From Pseudozyma flocculosa PF-1 (lineage: Eukaryota > Basidiomycota > Ustilaginomycetes > Ustilaginales > Ustilaginaceae), in NCBI RefSeq assembly GCF_000417875.1, contig NW_006920892.1, positions 263,651 to 327,650 on the forward strand: a stretch of 64,000 nucleotides of DNA. The letters run 5' to 3'. Under the pieces are notes generated by a model. That model worked only from the letters and a program-made list of their open reading frames with translations, ran no database searches and was not told where the DNA came from. The position numbers and the translations under genes are program-made. Positions 56,701-64,000 of the stretch are shown here, piece by piece; the stretch's first letter is position 1; each line of letters starts with the position of its first letter.

Positions 56701-56868
56701 TCTTCGTCCGCCCGTCCGCCCGAACAAGCGGCGATCCGAGAGCAAGTCATCGCCACTGCCAGACCCATGTCGGCAGAGCAAGATGAGGGGGAGGACGACG
56801 AGATCGCGTCGTCGTTGCTCCTCGATCTCGACTGGTCGATCGCTTGCATCTCTGCCCTTGTCGCATAG
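53782..56868 (+). CDS. Unrecognised large Ser-rich protein
   Basis: The reading frame is open over 1028 codons from an ATG 140 bp after a TATA-like box. I do not recognise the family. Composition is Ser/Ala/Pro/Arg-rich and mostly disordered. More ordered spots are TQFFWVSELSLPLLSLEED (about 93-112), RTFFAFYAPGDE (about 130-141) and the C-terminal hydrophobic DEIASSLLLDLDWSIACIS. A segment RRASRFIGDARLSAIGVDRY occurs near residue 840. PPLPRPAPPPVPPRR is a possible SH3 ligand. A 78-bp stretch (54505-54582) has all features of an intron and would be spliced without changing the frame, giving 1002 aa instead. No membrane segment or signal peptide is clear. The length of the open frame and the promoter support a real gene. 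Confidence 0.6.
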   Translation: MIPSISCFRDSSIQGVGHRNRRHQGHEAAAKDYAASTPGAKVASSLQSPMSSELYATTALVRPRRRSATRSSAATTKSGAPTATPPPPLTQFFWVSELSLPLLSLEEDVEPPQDELDDTEPPRTFFAFYAPGDEARLRPLRVPTPTSSSSDLRSLAHFQVEGKATSLRSLSTLVSSAGASQESLALHDRRDGSLSSEAGHPPSSLGPSNIDAWLEKPAATNPGRRGKVDKPPSEAKTERASVSDDDLSRRRCLFVLTTVDFSSSYLQRALNPLSASASHDSNKPTLWATPLNVQHGSSSTTDAQRELDKGLDSNSASGQSTLADHPYASWRVSDLPCQASDRDGAVESSSFNYEALETFHPVPLPAAPVHAHYSNGVETSSSHCAGEDRPSRDESFWDFRTSIASVRRRSVRASNSLVSDSRTLAARSRATSVETMGSRLSLTAFPPVPPRLLPAAASSYMTINTTPHGVRRRSDVKASAVRPGAQDHRASAECCDVEPSSLASTRSWDSSLQLEDMSTRDTTLASVDSVTSLARSRCAAHDASEQLLGRERSSPFEAYKTSAAATDAFSHLVSAVRAAHGRDHDAKAALSAAPLAARGPGAAEHQPSTLLPLKAPELLGDAVPQHGHAPTGRATKSSDQAILANPLRLPNSIPTSLSRRPDTSVVFPKAAYLVGKTSGPPHASFRNHQDPQPLGMGEDGSVHTVAGSKLGAPGFESKLKRIVGAGTPARVRAEDLQEGAERARLAIDRPFDEGLERSPLPRPAPPPVPPRRRALPSPHARPGVWPTEVAAGEQQGRSAAARSQHTKHGHTRTMPTSRTTPLAIEATAKPNSAHLQERRASRFIGDARLSAIGVDRYEELRSPLFDWASWTHNLAEPPHSMDVVDDRGLPLSPTGRQQEDVGRTGALASSSQEQQVASTATTNDEPAHPSPPRPGSESGVTDGDHQEGIAACRTSSIPFPRTEPATLPSILTASSSARPPEQAAIREQVIATARPMSAEQDEGEDDEIASSLLLDLDWSIACISALVA

Positions 56869-57300
56869 GCCCATCGGTGGTCTCGTGCCGGTCGTTTCGA
56901 TGGCACTCGATTGAGCCGGTGCCCTGGCCTTCCCGTTCCCCAAGCATGTGCTGTAACCTCCTCCGTGACCATCTCTGAAAGGCGAGCATTGGTTACGACA
57001 GCTTCGCCGCCTTGAGTCCTCGTCGTCCGCGCCGGCCACAGCGAGGGGGCAGCTGCTGCACAGACCTGGACCGTGCACAAACTGACCCGAGAGGGCATTT
57101 GGAGGGGATTCGGGTGTTTTCATTCATACAGAGGGTGTTTGGGATCAGGTTGGGACGGGGGGAAAGGGCAACGGCCAAGAAGCTACAGTAGTCGGTGCGC
57201 GAGTGTGTCGATGTCGCGGCGCGGAAGGAGACAGGCCGAAGCGCCAAGGTCAGGGGACAACAGTGGTGGGGCGACCTGACGACGCAGGCGCAGCGGTGCT
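56869..57300. other. Convergent intergenic region
   Basis: About 430 bp between convergent stop codons of the Ser-rich protein gene and NOT2. It presumably holds both 3' UTRs. Nothing else is evident. Confidence 0.5.
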
Positions 57301-57355
57301 TTACGACTGTTGCGCCTGTGCCTGCTGCTGCGGCTGCGGCTGTTGTTGTTGCGCC

Positions 57356-57387
<32 letters not shown>

Positions 57388-59310
57388 ATGTTGAGCATGC
57401 GCCTGCGCCTGGGCGTGCGCCTGGGCGGCCAGGTGAGCCTGGCTTGGCGGCTTCTCCTCGAGCAACTCGTACATGAGGACAAAGTTCTTGGACACCTTTT
57501 CCCAGCTCCCCGGGTCAAAGAAGACGTAGGTGCCGCGCTCGTAGTTCATCGTCTTGTGCGTCGGCTCCGTGTTCTGCTCCTTTGTCAGCCACAGGTGCAG
57601 CTCCTTGTGGTACCGCCAGTTGCGACTGTAGAGCTCCTGCGCCGCCACCTCCTGCAGCACGTCGCGCGGCGTCGAGTAGAAGATAAAGAAGAGCGTCTCG
57701 TCGCTAAAGGACGCAATCTTGCTCTGCGCCGGCGGCGGCGGCTGCACATTGTAGCAGCTTGGCAGCGAAAAGTCGGGCTCCACCTGCATCGACGCCAGCA
57801 TGTTGTTGTCCGACCACGGCGTGATAAACGACGAGTAGAGCGAGTCGGAGGCGTTGAGGTTGAGGCCGAGCGTCTGCAGGTCGCTGCCCATCGTCAGCAT
57901 GCTAAAGTCTGGGTCCTGCATCTTGATGATGCTCAGCAGGCCCATCAGGCCAAAGCGGTCTGCCGGCGACATCAGCACCTGCTGCACCGGCGTCTGCGCC
58001 ATGGCCCCGTGCGGCGCGCCTCCGAGGCCGGGTGGGTTGCTGCCGCCGTGCGCCTGTGGTGTTGCGCTGGCGCCAGAGCCCTGCTCGCCGTTGGAGCCGG
58101 CGGCGCCGTCTCTTGCAGAGGCGCTGTCCGACGTGGAACCGCCCGCGTTGGCACTGCCCGCCGACGTCCTCGAACCAGGCATCGGTGACCGCCCAGACGT
58201 GGGCGACGAGCTGCCCTGGATGCCATTGGCGTGGTTCGAGGATGGTGNNNNNNNNNNNNNNNNNNNNNNNNNNNNNNNNNNNNNNNNNNNNNNNNNNNNN
58301 NNNNNNNNNNNNNNNNNNNNNNNNNNNNNNNNNNNNNNNNNNNNNNNNNNNNNNNNNNNNNNNNNNNNNNNNNNNNNNNNNNNNNNNNNNNNNNNNNNNN
58401 NNNNNNNNNNNNNNNNNNNNNNNNNNNNNNNNNNNNNNNNNNNNNNNNNNNNNNNNNNNNNNNNNNNNNNNNNNNNNNNNNNNNNNNNNNNNNNNNNNNN
58501 NNNNNNNNNNNNNNNCGCCCGGAACCGGGACCGGCCCTGGGGACCCGCGCCGAGCTTGGTGCGAGTTGCGTTCTGGCTCGCCAAAACCGCCTCTTGCCGC
58601 TGAGAGCGACGAAACCTGGCCCGGCTGATCTGTTCTCGCGGCCCCGCCGACGACCGAGCCCAGCAGGTTCTGACGATGCTGTTCCCGCTGGTTGTGCTGA
58701 TGTTGGAGCGCCGCAGCCGCCGAAGCCTGCTCCGCCGCCCCGTGCATGAAGACGTCGTCGCCACCGCCCCGACCGCCGGCCTGATTCAATGCCGGGAATC
58801 GTCCTGCGAGAACGAGCCTGGTGGTGCGCCGGCTCTGAGCGCGGCGGTCAGCCCGCCGGTCCCAGCCTGGGATGCGTAGCTCGAGAGCGGGTTGCCGCTG
58901 CCGCTCAGAGCGCCGAACCCTGCTAGCCCTGGAGCGCCGCCCTGGTTCTGACCCTGGCCGCCCTGCTGGCCGGAACCGAGCGCCGGAAAGTCGCTGAGAT
59001 CGAGCTGACCGCCCTGGCCTTGGCCCTGGCCCTGCCCGGCCTGTCCTCCGCCGAGGCTGTTGAGCTGGGAGGCCAGGCCACCTGCGCCGGGCGTGGTCCC
59101 CGAGCCTGCCGAAGCTCCGAACGGGAAGCCGCTGGCACCGCCGGGTGACCGGGCGCTGTTGAGGTAGCCGCCCTGTTGCCCGGATGCGCCGTCGCTGCCA
59201 GCGCCGGCGATGCCGGGGGTCTGTGGTGTTGGTCGTGCGCCTTGTTGGGACTGGGACATGCCTGGATAGGACTGCATCATCCGTGGACCGCCCTGCAGGT
59301 AGGGGAACAT
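57301..59310 (-). CDS. NOT2: CCR4-NOT complex subunit NOT2 (CNOT2), with gap and apparent frameshift
   Basis: The C-terminal NOT2/3/5 domain (about 57440-57970) is clear: RFGLMGLLSIIKMQDPDFSM, then LGLNLNASDSLYSSFITPW, ETLFFIFYSTPRDVLQEVAA, RNWRYHKELHLWLTKE and RGTYVFFDPGSWEKV. A poly-Gln tail follows to the TAA at 57301. The N-terminus (from ATG 59310, MFPYLQGG) is Gly/Gln/Ser-rich and holds LDLSDFPALGSGQ. Near 58797 the frame runs into a stop just after FSQDD, while the next frame continues with PALNQAGG. One base appears missing there. A 268-N gap (58248-58515) breaks the gene again. Not2 links the Ccr4/Caf1 deadenylase to the Not1 scaffold and promoter-bound factors. An ATG at 59481 is in frame but would add a translated (CA)n microsatellite. 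Confidence 0.85.
58248..58515. other. Assembly gap (268 N) inside NOT2
   Basis: All bases are N. The reading frames on the two sides differ, so the gap hides either an intron, an incorrect gap length or another frame change. Confidence 0.99.
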
Positions 59311-59419
59311 GCCGGAGCCGTCTGCCTCTGCTCTGAAGCGCCCTCTGAAACGCTCGAAACGTGCTTCGGGTGCGGGTTCTTGGATCGGAGGTTGCGGGTG
59401 ATCCTGTGCGGCGGTGTGG

Positions 59420-59420
<1 letters not shown>

Positions 59421-59464
<44 letters not shown>

Positions 59465-59468
59465 TGTG
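59421..59468. repeat. GT microsatellite in NOT2 upstream sequence
   Basis: A (GT)n run with one interruption lies 110-160 bp upstream of the NOT2 ATG at 59310. Read on the minus strand it is in frame with that ATG and would give alternating His-Thr if translated from 59481. Confidence 0.9.
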
Positions 59469-59481
59469 AAGGAAGGAGCAT

Positions 59482-60802
59482 GGTGAGCCGATTGAGCTCT
59501 TTGGCCTGATCATTTACAAGCCTGCCTGCGTCCGCCTTCCTCCATCATCCGCTCCCCCGCCGAGATGCGCGAGGCCGATTCAGCCAGAGTGGCGGGCTGA
59601 CGCTGGGCAAAGCGCTAGGCCCTAGCCTGGGTCGACATCCATTCGGCGAAGGATGTGGAGCCGGAGATTCCGGGGCTTAGGAACATACCTTTGCTGACCA
59701 CTCGGACTTTTGACTTCGATGCTGTGCGGTGGCGATGCTGATGGATGTGGAAGACGGCGTGAGGTCGAGGGTGAAGGATGGGAATGGTGGAGAGAGGGTC
59801 TGGCGCCGGCGGCGTCGAGAGCGTTGCAGGTTGCTGAGCGGCGGCGGCGGCGGCGATTTGCTGGATGGCTCGCGCCCCCCAACTAGCCTGCTCGCCTGCT
59901 CGCTGGCTGCCCATGCCGATCACCTCTGCAGTAGCCTGCCCCACCCAGTCAATCGACTCGCGTAGAGATGCCAGGCCAGGTGTCCCGATGCCCGGCCATG
60001 CCCGATCAGGAACAGCGCTCCGACATGCAGATCGGGCAGCTCTCCCAGCGATGTGCAACGACCGCTAACAGGTCCTGCAGGCCCGCCAGACTAGTCTACT
60101 GCCTCTCTCCTGGCTCTGGTTGGCTGGAGGAAGAGATGGGAAGCAAGCAAGATGCCCAGCAAGCCAGTTGTTGGACACGGTACCTGACACGCAGGGCCTC
60201 AGGAAACGCCAGGCGCGAGCGCGAGCGCAGTCGGGTTCGAACACCAGTCCTGCACCCGGCTTTTGACAGCCGTGCAGCGCCGTGAAAGCCTGAGCAGAGC
60301 CAGGCGCAGGAGCTCGGGGGAGAAAAAGAGAGCTGCGCGCTGGACGACTAGGCCAAGCCCGGCCAGCAGCAACATCAGAGTTTGGTGCGAATTCCCTCCA
60401 TATTCCTCCATCCGCCACTTTGCACCACGAGCGCCGTCCTCTGCCGTGCCAGCGCCAACCACCACCACCGCCCGCCACCTCTCCTCCCCTCATTCCGAAC
60501 ATTGCCCTTTGCGGCTACACTCTTCTGCTTAGCACCCTCAGACGCGGCTCGATCCCCAAGCACCGAGGCAAGTCAGACGGCTATTCATCGCTTACCGGCC
60601 CCTCGAGTCCACCACAGGCCGCCCGCCACTCGGTACCCGCTCTCTTGCCCTCCTCGGTGAAGTGCGACGAGATCAGCCGGGCCTCGTCTAGCGCGTAGGC
60701 CGCGGCGCGTCGGTGCCACCTTCTCCCGTCCAGCGCGCCACCTAGCATCCGCCTTCCCCTCCTATCCGGCCCAGTCCAGGGGCCGAGGCCACCTGCAACG
60801 CG
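59482..60802. promoter_or_regulatory. Divergent upstream region of NOT2 and BRF1
   Basis: About 1.3-1.5 kb between divergent start codons. A GTATGT-type donor on the minus strand near 59690 and a CAG near 59400 suggest a possible 5'-UTR intron in NOT2. Positions 60440-60650 are pyrimidine/CCACC-rich on the plus strand. No gene or RNA is supported. Confidence 0.45.
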
Positions 60803-62176
60803 ATGAAGTGCACAAATTGCGGCTCAGCCAACATCGACCATGCCAACAACCAGGCCGTCTGCTCGCAATGTGGTCTCGTGCTCGAGGAGTCGCAGATCGT
60901 CAGCGAGATCACCTTCGGCGAGACCTCGGGCGGCGCCGCCATGGTCCAGGGCAGCATGCTCGCCGCCGACCAGGGCCGCGCGAGGATCTCGGGGCCGGCC
61001 GGCTTCCGCGGTGGCTTTGTGAGCGAGTCGCGCGAGCTCACCATCTCCAACGCTCGTGGCAACATCAACAAGATGGCCGGCGCGCTACGCGTCCCCAGCC
61101 ATGTGGCCGACCGTGCCCTCCGCCTCTTCACGCTGGCCCTCGACGGTGGCGCGGCGGCGGCCAGCGGCGAGGAGCCCAAGAACTACGTTCTCGGCCGCAA
61201 GGCCGAGTACACGACCGCCAGCTGCCTCTACGTCGCCTGCCGCATGGACAAGACCACGCACATGCTCATCGACTTCGCCGACGCCATCCAGGTCAACGTC
61301 TTTGTCCTCGGCCGATCCTACCTCAAGCTCGTCCGCGTCCTCAACCTCACCATGCCCCTCATCGACCCCAGCATCTACATTTCTCGCTTCGCCGCGCTCC
61401 TCGACTTTGGCGACGAGACCCAGCGCGTCGCCACCGACGCCTCCCGCCTCGTCTCGCGCTTCAAAAAGGACTGGCTGACCGAGGGCAGGCGGCCCGCCGG
61501 CATCTGCGGCGCCTGCCTCCTTCTCGCCGCGCGGATGAATCACTTCCGTCGCTCGATCGCCGAGATCATCCAGGTCGTCAAGATCGCCGACGTCACGCTG
61601 CGCAACCGCCTCGAGGAGTTCAAAAAGACTCCCACCGGCCAGCTCTCGGTGCAAGACTTCCGCAACGTCTGGCTCGAGGAAGAGTACAACCCGCCCGCCT
61701 TCATCCGTGCGCGCGAGCCCAAGAAGGCCGAGAAAAAGAAGAAGAAGAAGAAGAAGGGCGGCAAGGACAAGGACGGCATGAAGCGCCGCAAAGTAAAGGG
61801 CGAGAAGCGCGCAAAGTCGGCCACAGTCGACGGTGCCGCCGAGGAGGGCGACCAGGCAGACGCAGAGGCTGACGCAGAGGGCGAGGGCGATGACGAAGAT
61901 GGCGCCGGCCCGGCGCCGTCGACAGAGGGGCAGGTCGATGCTCCCGCGCACGCCGACGATGCCGAGCCCGCCATCGACCCAGCACTCGAGAGGCTGGTGG
62001 ACCAGGCGACCGAGGAGGAGATCAACGCCTATCTGCAAGAGGGCATCGCCAAGGAGCTTGACAAGACGCTCGAGGCGCAGGAAAAGGCGCGGCAGGAGAG
62101 GGCCAGGCTCGGACTCACCAGCAATGCCAGCAACAGCGGCGACGACGGTGCCGATGGCGATGGCGCTAACGGCAAC

Positions 62177-62217
<41 letters not shown>

Positions 62218-63322
62218 CGGAGATGATGGCGCGCCAGCGGATGGAAGGCCAGCCGAGGATCCCGAGGCGGCACCTCAGGACGACATCCAGATCAAGCTGA
62301 GCCAGACACAGAAGTTGCTCCCGCTCGGAGGTCTGGGGATGGAGATGGAGGATCTCATCCGAGCCGACCGGGGCGCGCGAGACGATCGTGGCGAGGGTTC
62401 CAGCGGCAGCAGCAACAGCAATGGACCCGTGGGCGATGTCGGCTCGCAAAACTCCAAGCTCAAGAAGCGTGGCAGCGAGCCGCCACCGACCGACGACCTG
62501 GCCGATCTGGACGAGGCGGAGCTGGACCGCTTCATCCTCACGCCCGACGAGGTGCGCATCAAGGAGCGGGTCTGGATGGAGTTCAACAAGGACTGGCTCG
62601 AGACGCAACTGCGCAAGCAGCTCAAGATGGAGCACGACCAGAAGAACGGCATCCCGATACGCGAGCCCTACAAGCGGAAGAAGCCAAAGGCGCCGCGCGA
62701 CTCGTCGACGGCCACGCACCAGACCGCCGCCGAGAGCGCTAAGCAAATGTTCAAGCAAAAGAGCTTCTCCAAGAAGATCAACTACGACGCCCTCAACTCG
62801 CTCTTCCCCGGCGCCAAGCGGGTCCGCGACGGCAGCAGCGGCAAGAGGCGCAAGCGCGGCAGGCACGAGAGCAGCGACGAATCCGACAGCAGCGAAGACG
62901 GAGGAGACGGCGGTGCCCGAGGACGGAAGAAGGGCAAGTCGAAGGACAAGGGCAAGGTCAAGGCGAACGGCGCACAGGCGGGAGGCGGATCGGGCGCGCC
63001 CGACTACTTTGCCAGCGACCAGGACGACGAGATGGAGATCATCGAGGAGGACGCCAGCCTGCCGTCGAGCCACCCGCTGATGCGGCGCGAGTCGCGCCTG
63101 GGCAAAAAGACGGGCTCGAAGCGTGGCGACGGCGGCGCCACGGGCGGCGAGAGCACCGCCGACGCCGGCACCGACCTGGGCACCGAGTTTGAGGACGGCG
63201 AAGACGACGAAGACGGCGACGCGGGCGAGGGCGACGAGTTTGCCCGGATGCAGGGCCTGTACCGCCGCCCGACCGAGGACCAGGGCTACTTTGACGATGG
63301 CGACGGCATCTTTGAGTCATGA
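60803..63322 (+). CDS. BRF1: TFIIIB subunit BRF1
   Basis: A single exon encodes 839 residues. A zinc ribbon opens the protein (C3, C6, C20, C23 in CTNCG...CSQCG). Two cyclin folds follow (about 80-175 and 185-285): NARGNINKMAGALRVP, then YTTASCLYVACRMDKTTHMLIDF and RRPAGICGACLLLAARMN, with RNRLEEFKKTPTGQLS at the end. These parts are TFIIB-like. The Brf1-specific homology block that grips TBP lies near 560-605 (LDRFILTPDEVRIKERVW). It recruits RNA polymerase III to tRNA and 5S genes. Between the folds and this block are poly-Lys (about 310-320), acidic linkers and an Ala run (about 459-472). The C-terminus is charged, with acidic patches. Length is greater than yeast Brf1 (596 aa), due to these linkers. 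The start is the first ATG. Confidence 0.93.
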
Positions 63323-63519
63323 TGGCGGCGGCGAGGGACCAGATGGCGGTCCTCGATGTCCAGCCGTGAAATTCTGTTGTACTTGTACCATGCATGCACC
63401 GCCTCTTCGTCTGGTCGAGGAACGAAGCCCTCGGGCCATTCATTGCGGCACACAGTGAGCTTGCGCGCGACCACCGCCCGGATTGCAGCGAGCTTGGACC
63501 ACGAGAAGGCTCTGCCACA
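63323..63519. other. Convergent intergenic region
   Basis: About 200 bp between the BRF1 stop and the minus-strand stop at 63520. An open frame on the minus strand (63286-63474) overlaps the BRF1 3' end and is probably chance. Confidence 0.4.
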
Positions 63520-64000
63520 CTAGGTCGACTTGGCCTTTGACGCCTTCCTGTTGATGGTGCAGCCCCACTCCTTTTCCAGTTGAGCGAGGAGGGTGTTGAT
63601 CTTGCTGCGGGGGAAGGGGCAATCGAAAGGGGGGCGGTTGGATCGGTGAGCGATGCGCAGGGAGGGTAGCGAGGCAAACGACGATGCTGGAACGACCGAA
63701 GTCGACGACCCACCCGGTAATGCGACGTGCGCCATGGTCGCGGAACTCGTCGAGCTCGGGCAGATCCTTGTGCGTCTCGGGACGGTTGTCGTGGAGGAAC
63801 TGGAGGATGCCTTGTCGAAGCACCAACTGACGCGGCCAGGGCCAGGCCGAGGGGGGCAGCAGGGGATGGTTAGAATCGGAAAGGAACGCAGCAGGTCCAA
63901 GGGGCGCAGAGTCGTGGTGGACCTACGTCTTCCTTGATTCCCCAGACGGCCGAGCTCGATGCGTCGTCGGACGTCTTTACCTTCTTGCGCTTTCCTCCTC
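63520..64000 (-). CDS. 3' end of an unrecognised gene (partial)
   Basis: Three exon parts can be joined on the minus strand: beyond 64000 to 63927, 63826-63714 and 63604-63520 (TAG stop). Donors read GTAGGT and GTGGGT, acceptors CAG. The joined C-terminus reads a basic run (KRKKVKTSDD), a linker, then RQGILQFLHDNRPETHKDL, ELDEFRDHGARRITG, KINTLLAQLEKEWGC and a basic end (KASKAKST). The pattern of short charged helices and the KRKK run suggests a nuclear protein. I do not recognise the family. The donor GTGGGT is weaker than others here. The gene continues past the window edge, so its start and length are unknown. Confidence 0.5.
   Translation of the reverse strand, partial: RRKAQEGKDVRRRIELGRLGNQGRRRSTTTLRPLDLLRSFPILTIPCCPPRPGPGRVSWCFDKASSSSSTTTVPRRTRICPSSTSSATMAHVALPGGSSTSVVPASSFASLPSLRIAHRSNRPPFDCPFPRSKINTLLAQLEKEWGCTINRKASKAKST

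Noticed and set aside
5875..63322. Search for a biosynthetic, killer-toxin, mating-type or defence-type gene cluster
   Set aside because: Neighbouring genes belong to unrelated core processes. No polyketide synthase, NRPS, terpene synthase, P450, homeodomain pair, pheromone receptor or NLR-type gene was seen.

Overview
This window looks like nuclear DNA from a GC-rich basidiomycete fungus, most likely in the smut lineage (Ustilaginomycotina). The coding regions are long, strongly GC-biased and have few introns. The introns are short and have fungal sites (GTRAGT-type donors, YAG acceptors). The gene set is purely eukaryotic: TFIID, TFIIIB, CCR4-NOT, ESCRT, an E2 enzyme and a RhoGEF. A lipase of the Candida antarctica lipase B type adds weight to the smut assignment, because that small family is best known from Ustilaginales. 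The species cannot be fixed from the sequence.

Layout. Positions 1-5.1 kb are a repeat graveyard. It holds two LTR-like segments in opposite orientation, several short palindromic or MITE-like modules, minisatellites and a decayed Tc1/mariner-type transposase fragment. From 5.9 kb onward the window is ordinary gene space on both strands: TAF13 (+), a large Ser/Thr kinase (-), a 61-aa YABBY/HMG-like protein (+), a PAN1/intersectin-like endocytic scaffold (+, with an assembly gap), a DH-PH RhoGEF with UIM-like motifs (+), a 1735-aa FHA protein of Ki-67-like architecture (-), a CalB-type secreted lipase (+), a second FHA protein with an acidic middle and a hydrophobic C-terminus (+), BRO1/ALIX (-), an equilibrative nucleoside transporter (-), a START-domain protein (+), NOP4/RBM28 (-), UBC1/UBE2K (+), an unrecognised 1.0-kb-residue Ser-rich protein (+), NOT2 (-, with an assembly gap and an apparent one-base lesion), BRF1 (+) and the 3' end of an unrecognised gene (-) at the right edge.

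The genes do not form one pathway or a metabolic cluster. Several are basal gene-expression factors (TAF13, BRF1, NOT2, NOP4). PAN1-like, the RhoGEF and BRO1 belong to actin, endocytosis and ESCRT biology. Several neighbours are divergent pairs sharing 0.75-1.7 kb of upstream DNA (Ki-67-like/lipase, ENT/START, NOP4/UBC1, NOT2/BRF1).

I found no convincing unknown multi-gene system. The best leads are within single proteins: the Ki-67-like FHA protein, the UIM-like RhoGEF, the histone fold of TAF13 split by a long insert, the acidic FHA protein with a possible tail anchor, and the palindromic modules of the first 5 kb. Exon boundaries were derived by hand from splice consensus and reading frame. 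All family names rest on recognised motifs, not on a database search.
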